Shown here: piece after piece, positions 48,701 to 62,671 of the stretch
Layout of the letters: each line of letters begins with the position of its first letter
Position numbering within the stretch: the first letter of the stretch is position 1
Origin: Aulostomus chinensis
Taxonomy: Eukaryota; Chordata; Actinopteri; Syngnathiformes; Aulostomidae
Length of the DNA stretch: 64,000 nucleotides
NCBI GenBank assembly: GCA_037954235.1
Contig: JBBMOA010000013.1
Location: 17,991,001-18,055,000 of the forward strand
Reading direction: 5' to 3'
Position numbers and translations under genes: made by a program
Notes under the pieces: model-generated
What the model saw: the letters and a program-made list of their open reading frames with translations, nothing else
Told to the model about the DNA's origin: nothing
Database searches by the model: none

Positions 48701-51298
48701 ATTACGTTGCATCGGATCGGTGCATAGACTTGGATGGCATTTGTTTGTTCTAAGTATTGGAGGGACGTCAGATTTTGAGAATCTCGAGTTTATATGTGGC
48801 AAATCTTGTATAAACATCTACAGTATCAAGCAATGAATCTGTTTCCCTGCCTTTTCCTATAATATCTCGTGAACTCTTTGTTCCATTGATATCAAACGTG
48901 GCGCCTCCAGGGAGTGGCCCTTGAATAGAAGAGCGGTTCTTAGTTTTGTCAGCCAAATATTTTTTTGTCTGTTGTCGTTGTGGTTGGATGACTTCATGAT
49001 GGGGTCAGAATATAAAAGTCAGAGCAACCCAGGTGACAGACAGGATTCTGGATTTGTGTTTTTGATTTGTGACATCGTCACACAACCCATGCACCCCTCA
49101 AAGAGGCACTGGCACTGTACTGGTGGATGGAAGCACAGATTTATAGCAGAATTAAGACTTCTCTTATGCGGTAGTTGAACTTCATTGCAGATTTTGCACC
49201 GTTTCATCATTAGAAACTAACATTCTATGTTCAGGTATTAAGAGGCTCCACCCACTAATTTGTGAATCATTCCGAAAACTTCCTTGTCTGGTTTGAAATG
49301 TCACATCTCCTTTCCCACCAGTGACTCTCGGGGGTCGTCGTTTCTGTTCATGAAGATTTTGAAACAAACACACACCCCATGAGGGCAGGTCACATTTAAC
49401 CTATTTACACAGCAAGCCGCAGCATGATTTCTCTATTTTTAACTGCCCCACTGTCCATACCAGTATCAGACGCAGCCCTGAGAGAGGCCAAAGAAAGGTT
49501 TGGTTAAACAATAGGTTAAATTTTCAGGAGGTTGAAACCCTTGGAGAGTGGACAACAGTGTATCAGCAGGCGAAAGGTCATTACTGTTTAAATTCAAAGG
49601 TACAGGGTGCAGTATAAACTCCTGGAGGAGGGCCAGGATCTGCTGCGTTGCTTTCCAAGAGCAGTTGTAATGGCAACTGTGTGCCATGTGGCGAGAGCCA
49701 GAGAGATGGAAGGAAGTGTGCAGCATTGCTGGGGAGTGTTTGACGCTTACGCTGCTGAGCTGCGTAGTTAGGGGCCGCTGACCTGAATGTGGACCTGAAT
49801 GCAGGACAGGCATCAGTGCAGGAGTGCCTGTCTTGCCCCCCCCCCCCCCCCGGGTAAAGTTTTTATTGATTAGAAGGTAAGCTGGGAGGAAGAAGAGGCT
49901 CAGACAAGCATTATAGTTAAGCAAGCGAAGCAACTGCCATACCTGCTCGTCTCATTCCCCTGCTCTTTTTTTTTTTTTTTTTTTTTGTGGCCGGGGTGTG
50001 TCTTTGTTCTTGTGTTTGAAGGTGGGTGTTCTAATTCAGTCCCCACCTCCTCCTATCCCTCCTTCCTTCTCTTCACTGCAGTGTTCTCCTTCTTGGCCGC
50101 CTATCTGCGTACATACACAGACAAACACGCTCGTTGCCTCACACTCCCACCCCCCTGCCGCTTCCTCCGTCTGTGTCTGCCACCATCAGACGCAGGGACT
50201 GATAATATCTACTCCTCTCCTGCATCTATTGTTTATTCTCATCACTTTGATTTTGCATCATCACCTTATAAGCTACCTCTTCATTGTCAAATTTACCCCA
50301 CTCCTAAACGCCGGGTAGATTTCCCTTCACCTGGGTGGATATGTCTTTACTGAGCCACCTAAAGGATTGTTATCTGTATTCAGTAAGTGTCCCAACACGC
50401 CACTCTACTCCTTCACAGTGAGCCTCAAAGCAGGCTGCACGCCCTCCATTGCATCACACCGCAGGATGCTTGAATAAGACACAACTTTCTCCTCCACACC
50501 TGTGAGTCCCCACAGCTCTCCTAGTCAGTTCTCGTACAGTTTGAAAATCAGCATGTGGCTCAGCCATGACTGTGCTTTGCCAGTTTAAAAAAAAAAAAAA
50601 AAAAAAGCCCAGGGAGGAACAAGGACGGGCTGTTTGGAGGGAGGAGCTGTTGTGGAAACTGTTCTGTCATTGGTCGTTGATTTTCTCTGCCTGCCTGCAA
50701 GTGTCCGTCCAATTGGCTGCAGCCTTGCAATGAGCACAGCAGCTGCAGTTGTGAAGAACTACCCCTTCTCCTTCTGCCTGCTCTCTCCTTTTTCCTTCTT
50801 CTTCCGTATTGTTAATTATCTGCTGTAGTTGTGAATCATCTGTCGTCCTCATGTGCCACGCCGTGCCACTTCAAGGACGCCGCTTTATACTGTATATTGC
50901 AGCATGATTCATGTCAAGTTAGTCAATTAGTTTCTAGTCTGTAGAGCTCAGGGGAATTGACGTCTCTGTCCTGCGCCCTCCATCCTCCCTCTCTCTCTCC
51001 CTCTCTCTCTCTCTCCCTCTGTTGTATCACTTAATCAAGACATAGCTTGCCCTTTCCTGTTCATTGCTGCCTCCCTCCCTCCCGTATGCTCAGCTCCTCT
51101 ATTTGTTTGCCCTCTCCTGTTTCTCTTCGGCTCTTCCACCCTCCTGCCTCGTGGTCCTCATCACCCTCCGCGTCGCCTCTAGACAAGCTCCTCCTAAGGT
51201 TTTAGCTTTATATTCCATTTTAACCTTGTCTTCCCTTTAACAGGCCGGCCATTACGTTAAGGTTTGATATTAATGTTTGTTTTCTTCCTTTCCACAGT
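45008..51298 (+). other. mbnl3 5' UTR intron
   Basis: No coding exon seen. Contains (CA)n at 45699-45753, a (CCACCA)-rich stretch near 47341-47390, a poly-T tract near 47793, (C)16 at 49836-49851, and pyrimidine-rich stretches at 50.9-51.2 kb. ORFs here are repeat-driven or unsupported. Confidence 0.55.
45699..45753. repeat. (CA)n microsatellite
   Basis: About 27 CA units. Confidence 0.95.
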
Positions 51299-52115
51299 CC
51301 ACTGCAGGGGTTCGGTATCAAGCAAGGGCATGCAGAAGAGAGGTCAGTGAGGAGGATGACAACAGAGGAGTAGACAACGGCGAGGAAGAGGGATGAAACA
51401 GAGACTGAAGTAAGAGGAGGAAGTGGAACTCCAAAGTGCCTACTGCGAGGGGTCCTCTGCTTCTGTCGGACTCTACTGGATGAGAGCGGGACGGAGCTCA
51501 GTGTGGGTTTGGCCATGAATGGAGGCTATATTTTAACGTGACACCCAAAGAGTCGCATCCCATGTTGCCGAGCTGCAGTCCACACACCATCTGAGCTGAA
51601 TCATCTCAAGGACACCTTCCTCTTAAGGCTGGGGCTTGTTTCTCTTCTTCAGAAACCTTCGTTTGTTAGGCAGGGAATAGAAGACCGTGACTGCCACAGC
51701 CTCGGCCATGTTGACGTGAATGTAACAGACTTACGGTGGGTTGATCCGCAGACACTCGAAGGCCAGGCAGAGGCAGACTCGTGCCTCCCTCCCCTTGAAG
51801 AGTGTCTGCCTCAGCAACATATCCAAGCATGCCAGAGTGATGTCCTCAGACTAGAAGCTGTTTTCTTTTTTCTTTTGAGACAGAGCTGGCCTCTGCTTAC
51901 CATCAACTCCCTCTGTGAAACTTCAGCTGCCATTTTTTTTCTCTAGAAGAACTAATTAATATCCCCTAAAACTCACCAACCAACAGCACTTCTTGCCTAT
52001 TTATGTCGAGGAAACACTGATTTTAACTTTGCTTCTATTTCCTGTGCTGGAGGGTTTTTTTTTTTTATTCCTTACGTCACTATTAGTCACCCTGAACACT
52101 CAGAGCTGGTGTGTG
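51299..52115 (+). other. mbnl3 5' UTR part of the first coding exon
   Basis: A good acceptor (TTTCTTCCTTTCCACAG) precedes 51299. No splice signal is needed before the mbnl3 ATG at 52116, giving an 817-nt leader in the same exon. A long leader in the first coding exon is also found in MBNL1. Another acceptor (AACACTCAG at about 52102) would give a much shorter exon. Confidence 0.5.
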
Positions 52116-55100
52116 ATGGCTGTCAGCATGACCATGGGACGAGACACCAAATGGTTGACGCTGGAAGTGTGTCGTGAGTTTCAGAGAGGCACCTGCTCTC
52201 GGTCAGATGCCGACTGCAAGTTCGCTCACCCCTCCCGGAGCTGCCACGTGGAGAATGGCCGAGTCATCGCCTGCTTTGACTCACTCAAGGTAACAATGCA
52301 AACTATATGTCACTCAACATGCGTCCTTGACATACATCTTGTTTGCAATGACACACTCCGTGGTTAGTTAGCGGCAGTATAGCACTACAGTTATACATAC
52401 ATACATTTACATTTACCTTGATAGAAATGTGAATAAATGAATGAATGGTTATTTTATGCCATTGTCATTGTGAATGGGACATTTTCCTAATACACCAAAT
52501 TGTAATATTCTACTTTAGTGTATATTTATATATCAACAATACAACAAATATTAAGAGTCAAGGTCCTCCTAGAACATTTCCTTAAACAGTCCAGCCGAGA
52601 ATTTTACCTCAATCTGGGTTCATTGGTTTGTTTTGGAGCTGATCTTCGCCATTCCTGGCTGAGAGGTGTATCATGATCAAAGGAAGAGCCATTTGCATTT
52701 AAGGGGCCTATAATTTTGCTGAAAATTTGCTTTGTCTCGACACTGGTCTTTGTGGAGGTCTACATCTCTCCGTGGAGTGCCCCACTGGTTTTAACTTCTC
52801 ATCAAAGCATCCGAAGTGATTTGTTTTCTATTAGTGTGGGTCATGGATGTCGTGCATTTAAATGTAACAACAGAAAATACTCAGATGTTACTGTTTCCAG
52901 TTTCCTGACATATCAGGGTGATTTTTGATGTCTTTTGTTCTAAGAATTAGAAGCTGCTTTCGTGGCCATCATGACGCCCAGTCCAGCTACTCCAATAGGT
53001 TTCGTACAGTGCAGCCATCAAAAACATGAAAAAACATGGAAATTTGCTCTTCAAATACCTGCGTATCAGAGAACATGTAGTTAATTCAAGATCGACTAAT
53101 CATTAAACCACAAAGCTTGTCGTTAACTGTGGTTAACTTCATGATTGTTCTATTTGACATGGATTCCTCCGTTTATTTTCACTTGGAAATAGACGTTTCT
53201 GAGAAAGTGTCATGAAAATTTTTCTTAGAGGCATTCATTATCTTAAAGCACAGCCCAGTTTTGTAAAGGCACTGTAATGACCTGAACGGCCTGTGAATTT
53301 AAAGGAATAGTTGAAAGCCTTTCTAGCATCACTTAAGACCCCGTTACAGAGAAATTCTGCAAAAGCGCTGCCCCACCATTATTCGTCTTTCTTGTTTATA
53401 TGTAATCAAGTCGAGCTGTCAGATTGCCACCACTGCTTGTGATTTTACACAGCATTCCAGCTTTCCGCAACAGAGGCACAACGGATAAACTTTGGCCTTC
53501 CCTTTTACACAGATTTTGTGCTGTTACTCAGAGGCAGAACAATGTGATCCCATCTCTTTGTACATTTATGAGGTGTAACAGCAGTGGAAAAAGGGCTATA
53601 GAAACATCATATTGCCCAACCCTAATTCCTCTCTGGCAAAGGGACACGTGCTCTTTAATTCCTGAAGAGATATAGATACGCATATTGCTGCCAAACTATG
53701 TCTTCTTGTTATATTTATTTCATCCATGTCACCAATTTCTTGTACAGCCACGTTGCTGACAGTCGTTCTGTTCCTCACTGACATGGGCTAGTGTGCGACG
53801 CTACCTCCACGCCACTGCAGCTACTCTCTGGACTCTTGTCTTCTCATACAGAACTACAACACCACGACTACTTATAGGCAGCAGAAACACCAAGAATCGA
53901 TACCGTACGATTTAAATGTATATACACACACTGGCTGACCGTTTCTGTATTGGCGGGCGGGCACGCGCGTGTGTGTGTTGATGCATCTGTGTTTGTGAGC
54001 TGTTTTGCTCGACGAGCGTTCCTGCAGCTAAAAAGTCAGACCCAGACAAGGGTCTTTCTGTACGAGTGCAGCTGCTGTCTCCCCGTTTATTGAGTTAGAA
54101 TTTATTATTCAGCCATTTTTCTGTGTTATGTCCTCCAGAGCAGGAGGGAGATGGCGAGGGAGAGAAGAGATAGAGAGAGGGGGCCTAGCAACAGCACAGG
54201 AGTGCGTACCCATTGGATAGTTTGATCTTCCTGAGTGGCACGGCTGTTTTTAGCACAGAGCAACAGCCTGGCTCTGTACGGGTTGCATTGATGGGAGGAA
54301 GAGGCAAGCTGCTTTGCACCAAAGGCGAGGAACATGCATTAAAGGCCACATTTGTCTGTTTGAAGCCGGCAGTTCATGTTGTCAGTTGGAGAAAGAACTG
54401 AAGTTGATGACAGCTGAAGGTCAAAGTGGCTTTCTTTATCAGGTGCTGCAGCAGCTTGTGTAGTATGTCACCAGCCACCTATTTAAATCAAAACACGATC
54501 CTCATTGTTGTTTAGGATTATACTCAGCTGACAGCAGTTGTTTTTGGACTGACGAAAAAAACAAAGAAGCACCACTCTGTGTGTCTCCTTCCTCCTGCTC
54601 TCCGCCCGCCCGCCCCTCCCTTCTTTGTTAATTTTATGGATTTATCTGCTAATGGCCTCCCTCCCCGCCACCTCCCTTCCATATCTGGCATCTCCAGCTT
54701 GGTCCAAGCCGACTGCTGTCGTTCCCTGTTACTCCTCCATTAGCTCTGTCTGGTCAGTCTGAACCTGCTGAATGAGAGGCTGTGGGCGGGCGGGGGTGGG
54801 TGGGTGGGCTCACTTTGTCTTGTTCTTTTTACCTTGTTACCTGGAGTGCTGCTGTCATCTCCAATGACTAGCGTGACCATCACACCTGCTCAACATCCAG
54901 AGGTCTCATTCGGATGACATCACTGTCACATGTGAGCCTGAGGTTTGGCAGTTTAGGGATCTTGTAATCGCCATTGGGGATGGGTTAATATCTTGTCTCC
55001 CTCCTCTATGAATGCAGCTCACTCAAACTAAACAGCACTACTGTACTAAGAGGGACTTTCTCTGTGTTGCATAGTGTGTTGCTATGGCTACCAAGAGGAG

Positions 55101-55409
55101 ATTCCTGACTCAATACTCTCCTCTACACCACTTTTGCCTCTCTCTCTAACCCAGATTTAGCAGCTTTATAATAGAGGTGATGTATCAACACAATATTTAG
55201 CTGTTTTTTTATTGTGTTGTTTTGTTTTGTTTTTTGTGGAGCATATAAAGTAGATTATCAGTCTCATTGATGGGTTATTTTCCTCTATAAGGCCTGTCAA
55301 ACTCATGGGAAACCTCATTATCCCTAAGCAAAGCTTGCTGGTCTCTCAGTGAAGGTGAGAGTGTTTGTGTATTATCCTGATCATTTTGTTTTCTGCATGT
55401 TTATTGTGT

Positions 55410-55462
<53 letters not shown>

Positions 55463-56502
55463 CGATGCTGCAGTGTCCTCCTGTCCCACCTAGCGCTTTG
55501 CCATGCAAAGCCCTTTGTACGTGTCCTCATCACAGCACAACACCATCCATCACCGTCACAGTCTCTGCACCATGACGTCAGTTTGTCTCCAGACTTTGTC
55601 GATTGTGCTGCGTGCTCGTGGGCTCCTAATGAGAGTGGGTGGGGCTTGATGACAAAGCTTGTGGCTGATGCAAACTGCGCAGAGGTAGTGTAGAGGGTTG
55701 ACAGCTCATCTGCAGGGACAGACAGCTGCTGTCCGCCCAGGGGTGTAATGGTGGCTGCAGTTTCCTCCCCTGAGCATGTGCTGACCTGCAGCTATCGCGC
55801 AGCACCATCTTCACCTTCGCCACAGACAGGGAGGAAGGACGCTGCTGTAAGGACGTTCTTGAGAAGAATGAATTGCTTTTAGATAAATGGCTGAAATCTA
55901 ATTTACAACTTGTCAAGAAGCCAAAATAACTAGAAATAGATTAGCAAACAATATTTTTCAGAGGGTGATGCTGAAGAAGCTTCCTGGAATACAGAATGGA
56001 TCTGTATTCGATTATTGAAAAACATTGCTTTGGACCCATATTTTCATTTATGGATGTATTGCACTGATTACAGGGTTAAAACAGATTGTTCAATTTTAGG
56101 GGAAGTCAGAGCGTTATTGAGTAATCAGATGATCAGATAAAGAACAAGTTCTCTCAGCCAGAATTCAACTTTGTTCAGCCTCTGTCCCGTAATCAGATAA
56201 ATTTATAATCCAAAACAGTACTGAGCTGTGTGACGGTTACAAGTCCTCTCTGTAGCCGTTTCTTACGCTTTGATTCACATTTGCCAAAGGCTCGTACATG
56301 TAAAACTCATATGAACCGTCGTCTGTCATTGTTTGAGGTTGCATGTGGTGACTGAAGCTTTGCAAGCAAGACAAACACAGACGGTTTGACTATTGACATA
56401 AGCCCGGCAGCAGAATCCTGGCTGTTCACGTGTCACACTGCTGTTAATCATGAAAGGTGCTCTATGTTCACTAGATTAGCATGTATTACATAGCTGTATT
56501 CA

Positions 56503-56533
<31 letters not shown>

Positions 56534-59500
56534 GTGTGTGTCTGTGTTTGTGTGCTGTTATTTTATTGTTGCAGTTACATGGCTGGCTCTTTCTGCATTC
56601 TTGAGTCACTAAGAAGTGATGCAGGAGATGAAAAATGTCAAGACGCCTATTAGTGAATACTTGAAAGTGAAAACCCACTTTTTTGAGTGAAATACAGCTT
56701 TAATGAGTGCCATACAAACTCCATGTCAACAGCGTCAGTCCTCTTGAGTATACATCCTTCAGCAGGACATTTATTCTCCAACTGAGCTCTGTTACCCTTT
56801 TTCTGACCTCCAGGAGGTGGTTAGTGATAAAGATAATTACAGGAATAAATAATCAGGCATTTGTTACTACTATACTTTATACAGGCTATTCGGGGGGGGG
56901 GGGGGGGCGGAGCCTTCTAAGCAGTAATGCTCTTTGATATTCCCTGGAAACTATTCCAATATTGGCAATCCTGAATTTATCATCAGTGATTTAATTTAGA
57001 AACAGCAGGCGCCGACACTGTGCTGAGAAGCCTTTACAAAGACTGATATTGTAGATTCTGCTGATCCATTACATCATCATTAGAAAGAATAACGGATGCA
57101 GTTGTTGGGTTGTTATGTTTAGCAGTTAGCCGTGCTTCCTCCTCCAGTCGCAACCTTCGCCTTGTTTATGGAGGACCAAGGTTGGATCAGGACACTGTAA
57201 ATATAAAGAACATCTAGTGGGAGAAAAGGTAAACACACCTTATTTCACTGAAGCAGAAATTACTTTGCGGTAACTTGTTCAGACAAGGGAAAGTATTTTT
57301 TTAAGCCCAGAAAATAGTCACATGAGTTTTTGTTTTTAAATTTAAATAATTTAAAGACTTTTCAGTTATTTGAAAATCATAACCCTGTTATATAATAGCA
57401 TATGCTAAATTATTTATTACATCTTCAGGTAGAAAGTTAAGCTCCTTAGGGTTCCCGGTGAGTGTTATAATACTTTCATTCCTTTGATAAAGTGTTATTT
57501 TTGGCCAATGCCAAAATATCAGTGCGTATATTCCAAGAATATATCATTCCACTGAAAGAAAGTGAGCTCTTTAGTCTTTTCCTCTCATCTAAGCCAATTT
57601 CATTTCTTAGCTGACCAAGACCCAAACAGTGTTAAAGCACATTAATAAGCAGAGGGAGTTAATTTACCGAACAGGTAGAAATAGAGACTGTGAGATTTTA
57701 GCATCTGCTTCCCCTCTGCAGCTTTATCTCTTGTCAGTGTTGTTTATTTGACTTCTCGTGTGCTGCTGTGGAAAAATTCAAAGCAGCTTAGAATACTCCA
57801 CCTGTCCTTTCACATTGATGTGAAAATAATGTGTTATTTGTATAAAGAGAGGATAAAATGTACTATTTGATGGTACATTTTCATCTAGTAACATCAAAAT
57901 TTTTCAAATAGCCAGTTTTGTTGCTTTCTGTTCTGTTTGGATGTTTAATGATGAATATTTTGAAGTGGTTGTGCATATCTGATGAATTATCCAACAGAAA
58001 CCCTTCAGGGACTTCATTATTTCACCAGAATAATGCAATGTTCTGCTTTAAAAGCACGCTTGATTCTTGATATTTATTATAACAAATTGTATTTGATTTT
58101 CTAATTGAGTAACTTGATTAAATCGAGTGCTGCGATTAAATTAGCTTTTTTTCTTCTTCTTCTTTTGTGATGACACTACCGAGGTCTGTGTCACCTTTGA
58201 TTGATTTAGCCTCTCAGTCACATAACTCATCTTTTTATTGGAGGAATTAATCTCCCTTAAACCCCGAGTCACAGTCATGTGTCGCTGCGTCTGCCAGCTC
58301 TCCAACCCATCTTCCCTCTCTGGTCTTCAGGGGCGCTGCACACGTGACAACTGTAAATACCTGCATCCACCTCCGCACCTGAAAACCCAGCTGGAGATTA
58401 ACGGCAGGAACAACCTGATCCAGCAGAAGGCCGCAGCCGCCATGCTGGCTCAACAGATGCAGTTCATGCTGCCTGGAGCACAGCTGCAGCCCATAGTGAG
58501 TGTCCCACACTAAAGCTGTGCAGCGCGTTGGAGGAAATGTTAAAATACTAATGTGGCGCTTGAACTCCATCATAATGTTTGATGCTCTGTGCTTGTGTCA
58601 CTGGTCGTGCCTGCAGGTGGAAGTTGATGGCCACTTGTGTTTTCAAGCAAAAACAGAATATGAAATGAACAAGAACATTCTTCTGTTCATCATTGGCATT
58701 GGCCTCCTGCTTATTTACTCTGCTTTGGGAGTTTTAAAATTGAAATTGACTGAGATACTTTTGTAATGTTTGTTATATTTATGGTTAAAACACTGATCAA
58801 AACTCCCCAGTTTTATTTGGCGTGAGTTCACATCAAGATTTCCCCACACCGTATAAATCAGTCAGTGCACTTGGAAGTCTATTCTTTGTGATCGTTTATG
58901 AAGCTTCACACCATGTTTATTTTTGGTGTCCGTATTTAACTTTTAACACGGAGTTCAGATAGTTCCTGGATGCTGTGCTAGTCAACGCAGGCCCACAGGC
59001 TATGAGAGAGCTCTGTGAAGAGTTCTTTGCAAATATTCCACACGCCGAGGTGTCAAAGAACTGATAGAATCAGCATCTCAGCCTGAGCTAATCAGCAGAT
59101 AGTCCTATTATAGACATCAGACATCTGTCTGTGAAAATGAGACGCTAGAAGGGACCTTTCACACCTACCTTTGTTTGTCAAGACCTCTGGTCTTCACTTT
59201 AATCCCAGATAATCCATCAAGCATGAAACCTCCCCCCGGACCACCCTCAGACCACTGTCATGACTTTATGTAGCAACTCATATAAAGGTAGCAATACAAA
59301 ATGTAGTGCAATGGGGGAAACTGATGCTGCAGCAAGGGAGAGGAGAGATGGAGCTCTGCCCCAACGCAGTGAAGAGGAAAGGCTGCAGCATTAAGTTCAC
59401 CAAAACATTCAAATGTACCGACTGAAGAGTCAGTACAACATTAGAGGTAATCAATAATCTAATTCTTTAAGGTCCTTCTGTTTAGTTCATCTGTATACAG

Positions 59501-62500
59501 TTTGATTCATGAAATGTAATTTAATAATTTAAGCTACCAAAGCAACTTTGATACAATTATTCATGAGTGAAATTATTCATTTTATTTAGTAGAAAAAAAT
59601 CTATGAATTATTCTAAATTGATTATACATATTAAAGTAATATCAGTTCATTGCCTTACGTAACTCTACTTCTTCTCAGTGACGTCATTGCTATATAAAGC
59701 CTCATAATACTGTTACCACCAAATCTTCTCCCAGGGGAAGAGCCTGATTTTTTTTGTCTTTCCGCCTCTCAGACAACATTCCCTGTGACGCCCTCCCTGG
59801 CAGCCAGTCCCAGTATGGCATTCAGTCCATATCTGAGCCACATGGGCCCAGGCATGGGCTTGATGCCTGAGCTGCTGCCCAGTACTCCCCTGCTGGTCCC
59901 TGGAAGTCCCACCGGCCTGGCAGCCATGGGCAACGGCACCTCCGCTCAAAAACATGTGCGCACAGACAAGTTGGAGGTGTGTGTGTGGAGTTGTGGTGCT
60001 ACTATGTTTGTCTGACTTATGACAGAACGTAGAAGCTGATCAACTCTCCCTTTATTCTCACCAGGTTTGTCGTGAATTCCAGCGTGGGAACTGCACGCGG
60101 GGTGAGAGTGACTGCCGCTATGCTCACCCTCTGGAGGCTGGCATGGTGGACGGCAGCGAGAACTCAGTCATCGTCTGCATGGATTACATTAAGGGCCGCT
60201 GCAGCCGAGATAAGTGCAAGTACTTCCACCCCCCCACTCACCTGCAGGCCAGGATCAAGGCTGCGCAGCACCAAGCCAGTCAAAATACAGCGTCCGCTGC
60301 CTTGGTGAGTTGACACAATGATGCTGAGCTCACTCGCATGTTTTTACCAAAAGTAATCATTGGCCAAGGAGACTGATCTTACCAGCTGTGATCGGCTGAA
60401 ACCATTAGTACTAAAAACAGGTGAAACTTAATGCTTCCCTCCCTAAAAGTTACAATCGGCATTTACTGTTTTGCACCTGGATGTGGAGGAGCAGCTGGTG
60501 TGAACCTTGTCAGGGCAGCTACAACGGCTGAAGTTAGCTCGGAGCAACTGTAACATAATTCGGCCAATCTGACGTAGAACAAGAGGTTTTCAACACTGAT
60601 GATGACGTGAGCAGAATAAGAAACATAATATTTTCAAGAATCATATTTCATGTATGACTTATTTAATGTTAAGCTCTCTCGTTGTCTGCCACCGCAGTTT
60701 GAATCCCTTTCGAGAATTAAGAGTTATTATACAGTATCAATCTTGCTTTGCTCTTGGCCTGACCTCTGGGCCGCCTACATTGCTTCAGCTGGCCATTCTG
60801 TAGATACCACAGTGTCCTCTTGTGGTGGTTAAGTGCAACAGCCACAGGTTGAGAAACTGCACATTTCCTCCATAATGCAGTTTTCGGTTATAAATTTCAA
60901 GGAAAGTTTATAAGCCACTGCTGAATTTCTGGTATCACAAGTTCCACTGTTTAACATTTGTGAGGAGCAAAATAACATTTACCGTTTTTTTTTAGTTTTT
61001 TTTTAAAGCACACACTAAGTGAAGCTGCAGGTGTAGATTAACATGCAATATTGTTCAAAAATGCAACCTCTCCAATTAAGACAAAATTACAAGCCCATTT
61101 TACTGTCCTGTCCAACATTATCTGTGTATATACCAGTACATAAGGAGCTTTTCATTTTGGCAAGTACAATAAAATAGTTATATCAAATTCCCTGTATTAT
61201 GAACTATTTATTAGCAGTGTAATACTAATCATCATCATCATCTTTGTTTTGTATAGCCCGCTCTTTACACAGTTACAAGGTGCTTTTACAAGATAGAATA
61301 AAACATCTTAGACATAAAAATTAAGCAAACCACATGTTAAGATACACAACAACAAACCAATAAATGTAGATACCATTACACCTTTGCAGTATAAAGCTTA
61401 AAAAGTCGAGATATAGGGGCAGTCACTCTTGTTATCCCCCTAACTCTGCTTCATTTCTTGGTTCTCGGCGTGGTCAGGCTCTCCCACCAGGTGCCATGCA
61501 GCAGCTACCAAAGAGGCCGATCTTAGAGAAGAGCAATGGAGCTGCCGCCACCGTCTTTAACCCCAGCATGTTCCACTACCAGCAAGCCCTGGCGAGCATG
61601 CAGCTCCAGCAACCAGCCTTCATCCCCACCGGTGAGTCTCTCTATCCTCAGTTAACCTTCCCGCACATGAAGCAGGAGTCCTTGAAACTGGATTCCCCGG
61701 TGCCCCGGGCAGACAAACACATGGGGGTCTATGTGTGACTTCAGGTAATAATGTGGGTAAGAGGGAGTTTAAGGTGATTAGTAACAGTGTGCATGCTGCG
61801 TGAAGCTCCTCGTCAAGTGTGGCTGAACTCTGGTCCCGTCTCTCTTCCTTTGTCTGTCCTGTTGCTCACTTTCTGGTTCATTCTTGCTTGACTTGTGAGT
61901 AATTTTTGAAGTCATAAACAGGTTTTCAAAACAAAAACAAAAACAACATATCACAGTGCATCAGTGCAAACAAAAGATAGGCACAATGTGTATGTTGAAG
62001 GTGAGCCCGCTAGTCACAATGTCTAAATGCTGAAACGGGATGTTTGGTCCCTAATTAACCTCAGGACGAGAGGATTTCAGTGGTTAAAGAGTGACAACCT
62101 AAAAAGTGTAATTTGCCTTTCAAGTACTCACACTTATTGTCTTGAACTCACAAGCGTTCTGGATGTATCACTGTCAAATTCTCTACAGCTATGGGACGCA
62201 GATAAAAGCCTTCATCAAAGAAAGTTTAACCCACAGTGACAAAGATCACCACCAAACAGACTGCTTCTGTTCGTGTGAACTGTAAAGCATCAGTGAAACA
62301 TCTGATCTGTTCTCCGATTAAAAAATAATAATTTTTTTTTAGTTCCATTTCTTGTTGCTGGATGTACCATCACTCCGTTATACATACTGTTGAAAACAGT
62401 TTCCCTGTTTTTATCCCCCGCTGATCAACATCTTTTTTTTTTGGTGTTCCTCGTATATTTACCCCTCATTTTGCCACGATGTGTTTATCGTTTTATGTCA

Positions 62501-62671
62501 TTGTCCTGGTGGCCCTCTTTGTTTTCCTCTTGCTGTCCTTCCCATCTGCTCCCACCCTTGTTTTTCCCACCTGTTTATTTGCATAATGTGGCAGACTGTG
62601 TTCTGTACACGGTGCCCTCGGGAGCCATCGGTATCGAGTACAAGCAGGAAACAGTAACTACAATATACGTG
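52116..62671 (+). CDS. mbnl3: Muscleblind-like splicing regulator 3 (partial; 3' end beyond the window)
   Basis: CCCH zinc-finger RNA-binding regulator of alternative splicing that recognises YGCY motifs. Exons: 52116-52289, 58331-58495, 59773-59976, 60065-60304, 61478-61631 and 62595 to about 62671, all in phase. Four zinc fingers are arranged as two tandem pairs. ZnF1 is C19, C27, C34, H38 (C-X7-C-X6-C-X3-H). ZnF2 is C53, C61, C66, H70 (C-X7-C-X4-C-X3-H). ZnF3 is C183, C191, C198, H202. ZnF4 is C219, C227, C232, H236. The linker has GAQLQPI, then AASPSMAFSPYLSHMGPG. The next region, LPKRPILEKSNGA...FHYQQALASMQLQQPAFIPT, matches MBNL3. The last exon (VLYTVPSGAI) aligns loosely with human ILCMAPASNI, and its 3' boundary is a guess. 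The hs6st2 neighbour supports mbnl3 over mbnl1 or mbnl2. The first intron after the start is 6 kb. Confidence 0.9.
55415..55459. repeat. (GT)n microsatellite
   Basis: About 22 GT units. Confidence 0.95.
56503..56529. repeat. (CT)n microsatellite
   Basis: About 13 CT units, close to a solo MITE-like arm. Confidence 0.9.
56575..56703. mobile_element. Foldback MITE-like element, solo right arm
   Basis: Carries GGCTGGCTCTTTCTGCATTC, AAGAAGTGATGCAGGAG, GTGAATACTTGAAAGTGAAA and the terminal GAGTGAAATACAGCTTTAA, in the right-arm orientation of the 63.2 kb copy. No matching left arm was seen upstream. Confidence 0.6.
62101..62165. mobile_element. Foldback MITE-like element, left-arm fragment
   Basis: AAAAAGTGTAATTTGCCTTT then CAAGTACTCACA matches the left arm of copies 1 and 2. 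It decays after about 60 bp. Confidence 0.55.

Larger units (their letters stand above)
52290..58330 (+). other. mbnl3 intron after the first coding exon
   Basis: No exon recognised. Holds (GT)n at 55415-55459, (CT)n at 56503-56529, one arm of the MITE-like family at 56575-56703 and a (G)16 tract at 56892-56907. A conserved alternative exon cannot be excluded. Confidence 0.6.

Noticed and set aside
49985..50353. Overlapping plus-strand ORFs in the mbnl3 leader intron
   Set aside because: Pro/Ser/Thr-rich translation of pyrimidine-rich sequence, with no splice support.
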